In this document: one piece after another, positions 21,069 through 30,748 of the stretch
Position numbering within the stretch: position 1 is the stretch's first letter
How the letters are laid out: each line of letters begins with the position of its first letter
NCBI RefSeq assembly: GCF_000152865.1
Contig: NZ_CH672390.1
Location: forward strand, 2,335,468-2,399,467
DNA: 64,000 nt
Source of the DNA: Erythrobacter sp. NAP1
GTDB taxonomy: Bacteria; Pseudomonadota; Alphaproteobacteria; Sphingomonadales; Sphingomonadaceae
Direction of reading: 5' to 3'
Notes under the pieces: model-generated
Seen by the model: the letters and a program-made list of their open reading frames with translations, nothing else
Databases searched by the model: none
Told to the model about the DNA's origin: nothing
Program-made: the position numbers and the translations under genes

Positions 21069-21944
21069 GTGACCCAAGTCAGGCCCTTCACGCTGATCAT
21101 TCCAGCACATAACGAAGAGACCGTGATCGCGCGCTGTCTTGCCACGGCGATTGACGGCATGGCACGCCGCGACAAGATGGAGATCATCGTCGCCGCAAAT
21201 GGCTGCACCGATGACACGGTGGCAATCGCGCGCGAGAGTGCTCCGGAAGCGCAAATTTTAGACCTTTCGGAAGGCTCAAAGACAGGCGCGATAAACGCCG
21301 CCCTTCGTATCGCCAAGCATGCGCCAGCGATCATTCTCGATGCGGATGTCGAGTGCAGGTTTGTGTCTTTGGCGGCTTTGGCCGAAGCCCTAGATAAGCC
21401 CGGCGTGATGACCGCAGCGCCTGCGATCAGGTTAAACCTCGACCGGTGTAATTGGTTTGTGCGAGCGTATTATCGCGCATGGGCCGAGCAACCTTACGCT
21501 AAAGCAGGTAAGGGCGGGGCCGGCTGCTATGGTCTCTCCAGAGAAGCCATTGATCAGATCGGCGAGTTTCCCTCGATCATCGGCGACGACATCTGGATCC
21601 ACACACGCTTTGCCGATGATGCCAAGCGCATGGTTTCCGAAACTTCTGACGGCACCCCTGTGTACTCTATCGTCCGCCCTCCCCGGACGGCGACGCAGCA
21701 GATCAAAGTCGAGGCGCGTCGGCAATTGGGCAATCGTGAGGTTCGCCAAAAGTATCCAAGCCCACATATGACCAATCTCGCAGGTCAGCAGGGGCTGAGC
21801 GTGGCGCTTCGTTCAGGTGCGTCACCAATCAACCTCATCGTATTTTATGCGATGAAAGTGCTCGCGCGATTGGAAGCACGGCTCAACGCGTGGCGCGGCC
21901 GCGGAGCCATGTGGACCCGCGATCTTACGTCCAGGCAAGCCTGA
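21069..21944 (+). CDS. Glycosyltransferase family 2
   Basis: 291 residues, GTG start preceded by GGAAG. GT-A fold signatures: TLIIPAHNEETVIARCL at the N-terminus, a DADVECRF metal-binding DxD-type motif near 97, and an EFPSIIGDDIWIHTRF acceptor-side motif. It should transfer one sugar during repeat-unit assembly at the inner membrane. The donor is unknown. It ends 11 bases before the next glycosyltransferase. Confidence 0.85.
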   Translation: MTQVRPFTLIIPAHNEETVIARCLATAIDGMARRDKMEIIVAANGCTDDTVAIARESAPEAQILDLSEGSKTGAINAALRIAKHAPAIILDADVECRFVSLAALAEALDKPGVMTAAPAIRLNLDRCNWFVRAYYRAWAEQPYAKAGKGGAGCYGLSREAIDQIGEFPSIIGDDIWIHTRFADDAKRMVSETSDGTPVYSIVRPPRTATQQIKVEARRQLGNREVRQKYPSPHMTNLAGQQGLSVALRSGASPINLIVFYAMKVLARLEARLNAWRGRGAMWTRDLTSRQA

Positions 21945-21955
21945 GGGCCCAGCTC

Positions 21956-22936
21956 ATGGCGAGTACTTTTGCTTCAACATCAGTAGGCGAGAAGCCAACA
22001 ATCAGCGTTCTGGTGGTTGCGTACAATTCTGCAGACGTGATCGACGCCTGCCTCCGGTCAATTGCACCGGCTTGCCGTAATCACAGCTTTGAAGTCCTGT
22101 TCGTGGACAATGGTGACGGATCGACAGAAGCACGCGTGGCCGACGATTTTCCCTGGGTGCAGATCGTTCCCAGCCAAGGCAATGTGGGGTTCGCCGCAGG
22201 AAACAACTTGCTCGCTGCGCATGCTGACGGGGAATATTTGCTGCTCCTCAATCCCGATGCCGAACTCGAGGCCGAGGCGCTTGATGCGCTAATGCATGGC
22301 GCAAAGGAGCATCATGAGGCGGCGGCTTGGGGAGGAGTTACCCTGAACCGAGACGGTCAGCCTGATCTCAGCAACACCGTTTGCTTGCCGTCGCTTGGTG
22401 AAATGGCAAGCCGCGTCGTCGGGCGGTCAAGCGCTGCAGTTGCGATCCACCAAGATTTTACGCGAGATGCCCGCGTCGACGTTCTCAGCGGCAGCTTCGT
22501 GATGTTCTCGCGCAGTGCTTGGGACGAAGTCGGCGGGCTTGATGCAAGCTACTTCCTCTACAGCGAGGAAGTCGACCTGTTCTATCGTCTCGGGCAGAAG
22601 GGCTACAGCTTCTGGCGGATAGGCAAGGCTCGCGGCTATCACGACCTCGGCCATGGCGAGCCTCTGTCTGAAACTCGCCTGCTCTACCGTGCTGCAGGTA
22701 CCATGCAGTTTGCGCGGTTGCACTGGAGCAAGATGCACCAGTTGCTCGCGTTTCTTTTGCTTTGGGCAGGTGCCTGGCAACGTTACCTTGTCGGTCTGCT
22801 CATTGGCAGTTGGAAATCTCACTATCGCCTCGTCGGGACAAGTCACCGCTCTATTGCGCTGCGGCCCTCGCTTTGGCGGCATGGCTATCACCCCATCAAA
22901 GGTCTTCTCGCTCAAACTCGAGAGAATGTGAACTGA
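21956..22936 (+). CDS. Glycosyltransferase family 2 (rhamnosyltransferase-like)
   Basis: 326 residues starting at ATG 21956 with a GAGGG site upstream. It has SVLVVAYNSADVIDACL, NVGFAAGNN, a LLNPDAELE metal-binding motif, and SGSFVMFSR followed by GGLDASYFLYSEEVDLFYR, which matches rhamnosyltransferase-like GT2 enzymes such as WbbL. The C-terminal third has a hydrophobic, membrane-associated segment. The real donor sugar is not settled by sequence. Confidence 0.85.
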   Translation: MASTFASTSVGEKPTISVLVVAYNSADVIDACLRSIAPACRNHSFEVLFVDNGDGSTEARVADDFPWVQIVPSQGNVGFAAGNNLLAAHADGEYLLLLNPDAELEAEALDALMHGAKEHHEAAAWGGVTLNRDGQPDLSNTVCLPSLGEMASRVVGRSSAAVAIHQDFTRDARVDVLSGSFVMFSRSAWDEVGGLDASYFLYSEEVDLFYRLGQKGYSFWRIGKARGYHDLGHGEPLSETRLLYRAAGTMQFARLHWSKMHQLLAFLLLWAGAWQRYLVGLLIGSWKSHYRLVGTSHRSIALRPSLWRHGYHPIKGLLAQTRENVN

Positions 22937-22961
22937 CCGCCACACTCCCGACGGTCACACA

Positions 22962-24338
22962 CTAGGCTCGCACAGGGGGCCCTTGTCCAGTCGGCGCGCC
23001 TCCTGCCGGATGCGGCTTCCAGACCATGACACGGCGTCCGGCTGGCCGAGCCTGTTGCGGAGCGTAGGTCCCCAACGAGACCGCGATCCCGACCAGCATA
23101 AAAAACCATGCAAGAGTGGTCAGCCAGAGCGAAACCGAATTCAATCCGAGCGAAAACACGCCGAGAGAGATTGCGACGCCACGCAGCAAGCGGGAGTCTG
23201 CTGGGGCCATCTGCCGTGATTTCCAAGCAATCATCCCGATCGCCATGATTGCTGCCGCAAGAATAAACACGGTTGCAGGAATGCCGAAGCGCAGCGCCAC
23301 AATGAGCCAGAACCAGTCGAACGAATCAGAGTGCATCCAGTCGGGTCGATCCCAATCCGCGTAACCGATTCCAAACCACGGATTCTCGGCAACGTTCTGA
23401 GATCCGTATTTCCAGATGAGAACACGGTTGTACGCTGACACCGAATTCAACGATGCATAGCGAACAAGCAGGCCGTAGAAGCCCGTATTGCTCGAGAACT
23501 CGATGACCACGTAAGCAAGTCCGGCGAAGGACAAAAACAATCGCCAAGTGAGATTGTAAAACCGTTCCGTCAGCCAATCATATGCGTACATTGCGAGCCC
23601 GACAACGAGGCCCAGAAGGGCAGCAGAACTCATCGTGAATGCTGCGAACATCGATCCAGCCCAGCCGATGAATCTTGGCAGGCCGCGAAGGCCGGAGAGC
23701 ATGTAAATCGGTACAAAGCTGGCGAGAAAAATGCCTGCAAGGATCGGATGAGGGAATGACGCCATACCTCGCATGAAGCCTAGCCGCACGTCGGCGCGCG
23801 CCGGGCCCGGATTACCCGTTACCGCAGAGGCAAGAGACTGTACGATATATTGGTGACTAACAGCCTCTGCAAAAACCATAACGCCCGTAAACGCGACACC
23901 TGGTGCTGCAAGGATCAGGAACCGTCGGAGATCGGTCGGGGTTTGAATTGTCGCCCTCGCAAGAAAATAAGCCAGACCGATGTCAACAAGGTGGGAGCCG
24001 CCCTGAACCATCGCGGTCGTGAGCTGGCCACTGGTCATGTAGGAGGCAAGAGTGATCCAGATGATGGAAAGGATCAAAAACAGGTCCGGCCAAACAAAGC
24101 GCAGGCTCTTACTGAGGGCACTGGTCAGAAGGTAGATCGTCGCACCGAGCAGGAATATCCGGTATGGCGAAAGGTAAAAGCTGCCTAGTGTGATGTTGAA
24201 TTGCTGAGGTACGAGAATGAGATAGAGGAGCACCGTTGCCAGCCCGACCCTGACGACGCTGCTGCGATCCGGCTTCTGCGAAAAAGCTGTTGGCCGGCGA
24301 ACCGGCAAAGGCTGGCGAATTCTTTGAGTGTTGTTCAT
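22962..24338 (-). CDS. O-antigen ligase / Wzy-type polymerase-like membrane protein
   Basis: 458 residues with about 11-12 hydrophobic segments and a large loop near 310-340 containing the ENPWFGIGYADW motif, typical of O-antigen ligase and Wzy polymerase proteins. It may polymerise repeat units at the outer face of the inner membrane. It is on the opposite strand from the rest of the locus and divergent from the spike-like genes. A second protein of this kind is encoded at 43341, so the two may act on different glycans. Confidence 0.8.
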   Translation of the reverse strand: MNNTQRIRQPLPVRRPTAFSQKPDRSSVVRVGLATVLLYLILVPQQFNITLGSFYLSPYRIFLLGATIYLLTSALSKSLRFVWPDLFLILSIIWITLASYMTSGQLTTAMVQGGSHLVDIGLAYFLARATIQTPTDLRRFLILAAPGVAFTGVMVFAEAVSHQYIVQSLASAVTGNPGPARADVRLGFMRGMASFPHPILAGIFLASFVPIYMLSGLRGLPRFIGWAGSMFAAFTMSSAALLGLVVGLAMYAYDWLTERFYNLTWRLFLSFAGLAYVVIEFSSNTGFYGLLVRYASLNSVSAYNRVLIWKYGSQNVAENPWFGIGYADWDRPDWMHSDSFDWFWLIVALRFGIPATVFILAAAIMAIGMIAWKSRQMAPADSRLLRGVAISLGVFSLGLNSVSLWLTTLAWFFMLVGIAVSLGTYAPQQARPAGRRVMVWKPHPAGGAPTGQGPPVRA

Positions 24339-24537
24339 ACGTCTTTGCGGATGAGCCCGCCCCGGTTTCCCTCAAACCCCAACAACAAGCTAGACGACGA
24401 AGAGATCGCCGAAAGCCATTCGTGCGACTGGCTAGCACCGTTAGCGAAGTCATTCCACTCCAAGATGTGCGAGCGTTCTTCACGGGACATGCGATCCCTG
24501 TGAGCGTAACTGCAAGTCAAGAAACAACTTTCCTACA

Positions 24538-24556
24538 GATAACCGATTTGGTTATC
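24538..24556. promoter_or_regulatory. 7-base inverted repeat before the spike-like operon
   Basis: GATAACC and GGTTATC are separated by 5 bases. The repeat lies 32 bases before the start of the spike-base gene, in the 250-base region shared with the divergent polymerase gene. It could be an operator or a weak hairpin. No regulator is adjacent. Confidence 0.35.
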
Positions 24557-24588
24557 TATCAGACTTCTGATCAATGGAAAGGTTCGCA

Positions 24589-24855
24589 ATGTCTGACGAA
24601 TTTGAGTCCGCCGCCCAAACCGCCCTCACCCCAAGCGAGAATGCTTTCCCCGTTATTCCAAACGATACGACACCGCTCGCCAGCGTACCGAAGTATCTTT
24701 ATGTAGGTAGCGCAGGAAACGTCACCCTCCGGGCAATGGATGCGGCGACCGATGTGGTGTTCGAGAACGTTCCGGCGGGGGGATACATTTACGTAAGAGC
24801 CAGCCATGTTCGGGCCGCCGGTACGACTGCCACGTCGATCGTGGCCTGCGCCTAA
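24589..24855 (+). CDS. Spike base protein, GTA/phage type (Rcc01079-like)
   Basis: 88 residues. The pattern VIPNDTTPL, KYLYVGSAGNVTLRAMD, VVFENVPAGGYIYVRASHVRAAGTTATSIVA matches the small spike-base proteins of the R. capsulatus gene transfer agent (Rcc01079, GhsA) and related phage proteins, which anchor head or tail spikes. This assignment is from remembered family features, not a search. There are no capsid or terminase genes nearby. The stop codon overlaps the start of the next gene (TAATG), so the two are translationally coupled. Confidence 0.65.
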   Translation: MSDEFESAAQTALTPSENAFPVIPNDTTPLASVPKYLYVGSAGNVTLRAMDAATDVVFENVPAGGYIYVRASHVRAAGTTATSIVACA

Positions 24856-27386
24856 TGCTCGCGCGAATGATTGCGGCTGGCCAAGTCCAGCTTAGTGGCG
24901 GCTCAAATCCGACACCCCCGCCTCCGCCACCTCCTCCACCGCCGACAAACGCCGACTTCGTGGTGGCTTCAGATGCGGAGTGGGACGCCGTTTTCGCAAA
25001 TGACGCGCTGACCCTCGCGGGAAAAACAGTGGAGGTGAGCGGAAGCAATTTCACCCAGCGCATCATATCTGATCTCGACATCGAGGCTGCTGGTGCCCCG
25101 CTAGTGATACGAGGCGCCGATGGGTCCGCCAGCGTTCCCTCAATCCTATTGAACGGGACCGTACGCGGGATCGATTTTTCCTCGCTGAACTTTCAGATGA
25201 CGGGATGGCCGAGCGACCATAGCGCTTGCCTCATGCTGGGGACCGGCACGTTTGGGAAGCTTCGATTTCTCAACGGCACCACTTTCCGCCACGGCTACGG
25301 TCCAGGTCAGAACGATTTTGATACCGTCGCTGAGCTCCCCGAATATGAGCGGATCGACAACGTCGCAACTGCCGCGACCGAGAACACGGCCCACCCTCTC
25401 ATATGGAAAGATCCAAGCGCTCCAACAGGGTGGATCGAATTCTTCAATCGAGGCACCGAAATGGTCCATGTCGCTGTCGGCCCATCCAACGTGACCGCAA
25501 GCACCGCCGACATTGAGTGTGCTCCCGGCGCGCGCATACGCATCAATTCACTTGACCCCGACCTGGACACCCATTTTGCGATCATCGCCCCATCAGGCGC
25601 GAGCGAGGTAAATGCCCGAACCGAGATTGGACTGTCGGAATATCTGGCCAATGCACTGCGCCAGACGGGCGGTGCAGTCTTGGAAGAAATCGAGTTTCGC
25701 AATTGCCTGTTCAGGGACTTGAGCAATGCAGCAAAGGGCCTTAGACCAACGGCGGGCTGCATCATGATGGATTGTGATTTCGATCGCATTTATCAGGACA
25801 TCATCGCGCTCGCTCCGGAGCCAGGTGTCCCGATCCACATTTTGCGAAACATCGAAAGCCTGCCCTTCGCCCGGACTGGCATTGCAGAAGAATTGGACGG
25901 CGATGCCCGTGACCCGCATGGCGACCAGTTCCAGATGTTCGAAAACAGCGCATCTGGCACCGTGGGGCCCGTCTTCTACGCTGGAAATCGCATCCGCCTT
26001 ACGCCGCGCCGCCAAGGCATCCGGAGCCAGGGCATCTTCGTGTCTGACAACGATTTCGACCCGAGCTTCACGAACCTATTCTTCATCTCGACGATGCAAA
26101 TCGGCGGTTCCGGTCGTGCCCTCTCGCTCGGCGAGGAGGGAACCAACTTCAAGGTCCGCGATGCTTTCGTTTACGGCGTAACGGCAATCGACGCATCTAA
26201 CCCCAGCTCCGATCTTCCCTTCATCTCCATCGATCATGATGGCGACGGTACAGTCTATGTCGCCAAATGCATCGCGAGTGAGCTGCGGGTCACCGATGCT
26301 GACTGGCAAAGCCAGAGCAACTTCACGCTATCCGACGCTCAGTTGCGCGACGCCGTGTTCCCGAACCTTGATAACTTGCCCTTGGCCTATGAACGAGCAG
26401 AGATCGAGGCTGCTATGGTCTCCGCCGCAGAGGGAGAAGGGCTTGGAGCAATCGCCACTGGTGGAGCGGTCGACTGGACCACGAGCGACCATGCTGCCGT
26501 AATCAGGTGGGAAAGCTTGCCGAGCGGAGCGCACTGGAATGCTCTCGAAAACCAGCCGGCCGATAGCCTCATCGTACTTCCCTTGCGCAAGATATTAAAT
26601 CGCCTCGCATCGCAAAGCGTGGTTCCAGCCAGCGGAACAGAATGGCGTTCCGTTTCAAGCGACGGCACAACCGAGGTTCAGGCTTGGACCGACAGTAATG
26701 GCACAATCGAGCCGGATCAGTTCATTCAGGTGCGCCGTCGAAGCGCTGCACTGGAAGGAGAGACGGCCACAGCCTCGATCGCCATCAATGGCTTCACACA
26801 GGGTGTAAGCATCACGTCTGCCTCGGTCCCGACCGAGTTTCTGACTCAAGGAGATCCTGTCGGATACTTTCAGGATCCAGCGAACGTGCCGGCTGGCACA
26901 TCGAGGATCACAGCTCGCGGTCAGTTCAATGTTCCTTTTGATTTCGCACAAGGGGTCAAGCTCTTTGCTCAGGTCAGCACCGGATGCGACCTCACCTTGC
27001 AGCCCGATGGCTCGCTCAAAGCCACGATTGAGGATGGGACGGGAGCCAAGATGCTCACGAACTTCGAAGTTGTGCCAGCGGGTCTCTTCACTCCAAACAC
27101 GTGGCACACGGTAGAATTTGATGTGGACCAGGCTGAGCGCGAAGTCAGGGTTTTCCTCAATGGCTCTGTCTTCACCACCGCCTTTGCAGTCTCTGGCAAC
27201 AGCATATTCCAATCCAATCGAGCCTTCGTGTTCGCGGCGAGCGCGAACGGCAACACGCCGCTCCCGACCGGCACTCGCATAGCGAACCTGTCCGTCGACC
27301 TGGACGGAACCCGACACAAGACGGTCGGCAACACTGCGGATGAAGCTAATGCCGACCCGTGGAAACGAGCAGGGGATTTCGCTTGA
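24855..27386 (+). CDS. Large spike-like protein (beta-helix plus LamG-like C-terminus)
   Basis: 843 residues. A short Gly-rich N-terminus is followed by a run of ten prolines (about 21-30), a long domain resembling right-handed beta-helix proteins (repeated LRFLNGTTF, EEIEFRNCLF, GCIMMDCDFDRI and SDNDFDPSFTNLFF turns), and a C-terminal lectin-like LamG/concanavalin domain (about 655-830, with NTWHTVEFDVDQ). No signal peptide is seen. Coupled to the spike-base gene, it is probably the polysaccharide-contacting spike, GhsB-like. An alternative is a cell-surface polysaccharide-modifying protein. No catalytic triad is obvious. Confidence 0.55.
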   Translation: MLARMIAAGQVQLSGGSNPTPPPPPPPPPPTNADFVVASDAEWDAVFANDALTLAGKTVEVSGSNFTQRIISDLDIEAAGAPLVIRGADGSASVPSILLNGTVRGIDFSSLNFQMTGWPSDHSACLMLGTGTFGKLRFLNGTTFRHGYGPGQNDFDTVAELPEYERIDNVATAATENTAHPLIWKDPSAPTGWIEFFNRGTEMVHVAVGPSNVTASTADIECAPGARIRINSLDPDLDTHFAIIAPSGASEVNARTEIGLSEYLANALRQTGGAVLEEIEFRNCLFRDLSNAAKGLRPTAGCIMMDCDFDRIYQDIIALAPEPGVPIHILRNIESLPFARTGIAEELDGDARDPHGDQFQMFENSASGTVGPVFYAGNRIRLTPRRQGIRSQGIFVSDNDFDPSFTNLFFISTMQIGGSGRALSLGEEGTNFKVRDAFVYGVTAIDASNPSSDLPFISIDHDGDGTVYVAKCIASELRVTDADWQSQSNFTLSDAQLRDAVFPNLDNLPLAYERAEIEAAMVSAAEGEGLGAIATGGAVDWTTSDHAAVIRWESLPSGAHWNALENQPADSLIVLPLRKILNRLASQSVVPASGTEWRSVSSDGTTEVQAWTDSNGTIEPDQFIQVRRRSAALEGETATASIAINGFTQGVSITSASVPTEFLTQGDPVGYFQDPANVPAGTSRITARGQFNVPFDFAQGVKLFAQVSTGCDLTLQPDGSLKATIEDGTGAKMLTNFEVVPAGLFTPNTWHTVEFDVDQAEREVRVFLNGSVFTTAFAVSGNSIFQSNRAFVFAASANGNTPLPTGTRIANLSVDLDGTRHKTVGNTADEANADPWKRAGDFA

Positions 27387-27555
27387 TCGGCGAAGCGCAG
27401 TTGCGATCGGAAGGTGGCAGGAAAAGAAGTCTGGACAATCGAATTGCCAAGCGACACTCCGCACTTCCTGGCCAAACACGCGCCAGGCCGATCGACTGCC
27501 GAAGGACAATTCCACCGAACATGAACGCATTCATGCGACACGAATGGGGCGATTG

Positions 27556-28854
27556 ATGCAGGCGATGCTTCGCAAACTGGAGCAGCACTCGGCTGCCCTC
27601 TCCTCGCTCGCTATCCGCGGCGCCTCGGTCTTGGCTGGTTTTGCGGTCACCTTCATGATCGGCGGCTCGATGGGTGCCGCCGCGACCGGGCAATTCGCTC
27701 TTACCGCTCAGACTGCAATCTTCCTCGCTGTGATCGGACTGTTTGGTCTCGACGTTGGCGTGGTGCGCCATTTCGCGAGAACGCTCGCGTCTGGCGCACC
27801 ACTGGCACTCGCTACAGTTTTGAGAGTTTGTACGCTCGGGTTCACGTTCATGGCTGCGATTGGCCTTATCTTGTGGCTGGCCGGCGATCTTGTCTGGCTG
27901 CCTCTTTTCGGGGACGTCGTTCCGCGCGATTTCCTGCTCATCCTTTGCGTTCTGCTTGTCGCTCGAGGCGGCGTTCAGCTTCTAGGGGCGCTGCTGCGCT
28001 CACAACATCGCTTCATCAGTGGGCAAGTCGTCGCCGCCCTAGCCATTCCCGCATCCACAGCGTTTGCGCTGGTCACTGGAATTGCAGATTCTGTCGAGGA
28101 TGCTTTGTGGGCGGCTTCTGCGGGTGGGTTCGTTGCGATCCTGATTGGTGCATTCACCTTTCGTCGCCACGTGAGGCGCGCCGGTGAAGCGCTGGACATA
28201 TCGCTCAAGACTGTTCTGACCTCGTCGATCCCGCTCTGGGGTGTCGCGATGGCGACGAATATTGGCGATTGGTATGGGCTGGCTGTGGCAGCAAGCATGC
28301 TGGGGGCAGCGGAGGCGGGCTATTATCGTGTCGCGGCTCAGATCGCAGCTGTGCTCCAGATTATCTCGGTCGCACTCTTTGCGGTCTATTCGGCCAAAAT
28401 CAGCACCGCCTATCACGCAAAGGATACCGAGCTTGTTGCGCGGCTCGCGCGTTCTGCGGTTCGGCTTAGCACAGCCGCCGCCTTACCTGCCTCGATCATC
28501 TTGCTGATAGCCAGCGAACCGTTGCTACAACTTATTGGCGATGAGTTCATTGCAGCAAGGTCGCTCGTTTACATTCTGGTCGTAGGGCAACTTGCTTTCA
28601 CCTTGACCGGTCCGTGCGGTCTCGTGCTCGCAATGTCCGGCCACGAGAAGATAAATCTCATCATCACGGTCGCCGGCACCTTGCTCCTGCTCGCCTGCGT
28701 TCCAGCCGCTGCAGCCTATGCCGGATTAGAAGGTATCGCGGTGTGTATTTCCGCGATCATGCTGTTACGCAACATCCTGGCTTACATGATCGTGCGCTAC
28801 AAACTCGGTATCGGCATCTGGACAGGCACCGTGCGCGCTATCTCAATGGACTGA
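27556..28854 (+). CDS. Wzx-like oligosaccharide flippase
   Basis: 432 residues with about 12 to 14 membrane helices across the whole length, of the MATE/Wzx polysaccharide-transporter type (MIGGSMGAAATGQFAL near the start, GPCGLVLAMSGHEK near 355). It should flip the lipid-linked repeat unit to the periplasmic face. The frame is open well upstream, and ATGs at 27544 and 27556 both fit; I chose 27556 since the helical region begins shortly after. It follows the spike-like gene. Confidence 0.85.
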   Translation: MQAMLRKLEQHSAALSSLAIRGASVLAGFAVTFMIGGSMGAAATGQFALTAQTAIFLAVIGLFGLDVGVVRHFARTLASGAPLALATVLRVCTLGFTFMAAIGLILWLAGDLVWLPLFGDVVPRDFLLILCVLLVARGGVQLLGALLRSQHRFISGQVVAALAIPASTAFALVTGIADSVEDALWAASAGGFVAILIGAFTFRRHVRRAGEALDISLKTVLTSSIPLWGVAMATNIGDWYGLAVAASMLGAAEAGYYRVAAQIAAVLQIISVALFAVYSAKISTAYHAKDTELVARLARSAVRLSTAAALPASIILLIASEPLLQLIGDEFIAARSLVYILVVGQLAFTLTGPCGLVLAMSGHEKINLIITVAGTLLLLACVPAAAAYAGLEGIAVCISAIMLLRNILAYMIVRYKLGIGIWTGTVRAISMD

Positions 28855-28859
28855 ATTCG

Positions 28860-29768
28860 ATGACGCTACTGCTCCACCCAGGGTTTCACAAAACCGCGAC
28901 GAGTTGGCTCCAGAGTACTGTCTTCGCCGAGAAGCGGCTGTTCCGCTCACTGATGACACATGAGGAAATTGATGATCTCCTCGTGCGACCGCACGACTTC
29001 TGGTTCGACGCCGAGCAAGCAAGCGCCGACATCTCAGCATTGAGAAGTGATCCCAAGCCTGGCGTCGTGGACGTTATCTCGTCTGAGATCCTTTCGGGAA
29101 ACATCCTCCTAGGCTCAAGAGATAGCGCGCAATTGGCCAAAAGGCTCGCAGCGACATGCGATGAGGCGAAGGTTCTTTTGACCGTGCGCGCTCAGAAACC
29201 AATGGCCCGTTCGATTTACCAGCAATACGTAAAACGGGGCGGACGCTTGGGGATTGAAGAATTCCTGAGGTTTGCGCCGGAGCCAGGCTACTTCTGGTTT
29301 GACCCGGCCACGCTCGAATTCCACAAGGTTGCCGAGGCGTATGCGGCGTATTTCGGGCGAGAGAACGTGATGGTCCTCCCGCAGGAATTGTTGGTCAGTA
29401 ATCGTCCTCAATATCTCAGACTGATGTTTGATTTTGTCGGACTAGAAGAATCAGTGGCTGAGCATGAGCTGGCGAAAGCTCCGGCAAGCAGCATCAGTCC
29501 TCCGCTCAGCGGCGCCCCTCTGCTGCGCATAGCCAATTCGATCGGTCAAAGCCCTTTCAACCCGCGATCGCGAAGCCGCATAGCACCTCTCGGAAAGTTG
29601 ATCGAAAGGGTGGGCTATCGCTGGACCTTGGGCGAAGCCAAAGCAAAGCAAAGAGCCGACGCCGCATTGGACGCGGAACTCTCTAACCGGTTCGGAAAAT
29701 CAAATGCGATCCTCCAGCGATTTTGCCCTGTCGATCTGAAAAAATTGCGGTACGAAATGGACGACTGA
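28860..29768 (+). CDS. Sulfotransferase-like protein
   Basis: 302 residues. The N-terminus LLLHPGFHKTATSWLQ matches the 5'-phosphosulfate loop of PAPS-dependent sulfotransferases, and an internal LLTVRAQKPMARSIYQQYV fits the 3'-phosphate-binding helix. It would add sulfate to the glycan, making it acidic. It starts 5 bases after the flippase stop, so it probably shares its transcript. Confidence 0.75.
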   Translation: MTLLLHPGFHKTATSWLQSTVFAEKRLFRSLMTHEEIDDLLVRPHDFWFDAEQASADISALRSDPKPGVVDVISSEILSGNILLGSRDSAQLAKRLAATCDEAKVLLTVRAQKPMARSIYQQYVKRGGRLGIEEFLRFAPEPGYFWFDPATLEFHKVAEAYAAYFGRENVMVLPQELLVSNRPQYLRLMFDFVGLEESVAEHELAKAPASSISPPLSGAPLLRIANSIGQSPFNPRSRSRIAPLGKLIERVGYRWTLGEAKAKQRADAALDAELSNRFGKSNAILQRFCPVDLKKLRYEMDD

Positions 29769-29872
29769 CCACCGGGTCAGCACAGCATCTGCAGCGCCAA
29801 ATAGAGGTTGATGTTGCACCGCAGAAATGCAAGACGATCCGCAGCCATTCAGGGGCTGGCTAGGGATTTGGG

Positions 29873-30709
29873 ATGACCTTTTTGACTGCAATGGACCCGC
29901 AGACGGGCTTCGTCGATCGGTCAGCAGCGCATAAGATCGGTCTCGAGCATAGAGAGGCCTATAATGCTGGTGAGCCCTTCCCGCACATCATGATCGATGA
30001 TTTTCTCCCGCCGGAGATCATCGCGAAATGCCTCGAGCATTTTCATCACGGCGGCGGCGAAGCCGCGAGCTACAGTCGCCCGCAGGAAAAACAGAAGCAC
30101 GAGTATCGCCCGGACGAAATGCATCCGGAGCTTCGTCAGCTATTCTATTCATTCAATTCTCTGCCCTTCATTAAAGTGCTTGAGAACATCACCGGGATCG
30201 AAGGTCTGATCCCCGATCCCTATTTCCGGGGTGCCGGCTTTCATGAGATCCGCAATGGAGGGCATTTATCGGTTCATGCCGACTTCAACCACCATGTAAG
30301 CATGAATTTGGAGCGGCGGATAAATCTCTTGATTTATCTTAACGAGGACTGGAAGCCGGAATATGGCGGCCAGCTGGAGTTGTGGGCAAACGACATGTCC
30401 AAGTGCCACCATTCGATCGTCCCGATGATCAATCGTGCGGTCATTTTCAACACGACCTCGTTCAGCAATCACGGCAATCCGAACCCGGTCAATCACCCGG
30501 ACGGCATCTCGCGCAAATCGATAGCGCTCTATTATTATACCTCCACTTGGGACGAGACTAAGCGCTCCCACACAACTCAGTTTCGCGCGCGCCCCAAAAC
30601 TGAAGACAAGATCGACTGGGCGGTCAAAGGCCGCGAGCTTGCCGCCGACCTGATACCGCCCATCATTCAGCGCGGACTGCGCTCGCTAAAGGCGAAAAAA
30701 TCAAACTGA
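29873..30709 (+). CDS. 2-oxoglutarate/Fe(II) oxygenase (prolyl 4-hydroxylase-like)
   Basis: 278 residues with a jelly-roll oxygenase pattern: HADFNHH gives the HxD iron ligands (about 136-138), a distal SNHGN provides the third His (about 202), and NHPDGISRKSIALYYY the Arg that binds 2-oxoglutarate. It may hydroxylate a sugar, lipid or peptide; in this setting a glycan precursor is the likeliest substrate, but that is inference. Separated from the sulfotransferase by about 100 bases. Confidence 0.78.
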   Translation: MTFLTAMDPQTGFVDRSAAHKIGLEHREAYNAGEPFPHIMIDDFLPPEIIAKCLEHFHHGGGEAASYSRPQEKQKHEYRPDEMHPELRQLFYSFNSLPFIKVLENITGIEGLIPDPYFRGAGFHEIRNGGHLSVHADFNHHVSMNLERRINLLIYLNEDWKPEYGGQLELWANDMSKCHHSIVPMINRAVIFNTTSFSNHGNPNPVNHPDGISRKSIALYYYTSTWDETKRSHTTQFRARPKTEDKIDWAVKGRELAADLIPPIIQRGLRSLKAKKSN

Positions 30710-30748
30710 TCGGGCTCGCACCCTCAACGAAAACGGAAACTAGACATC

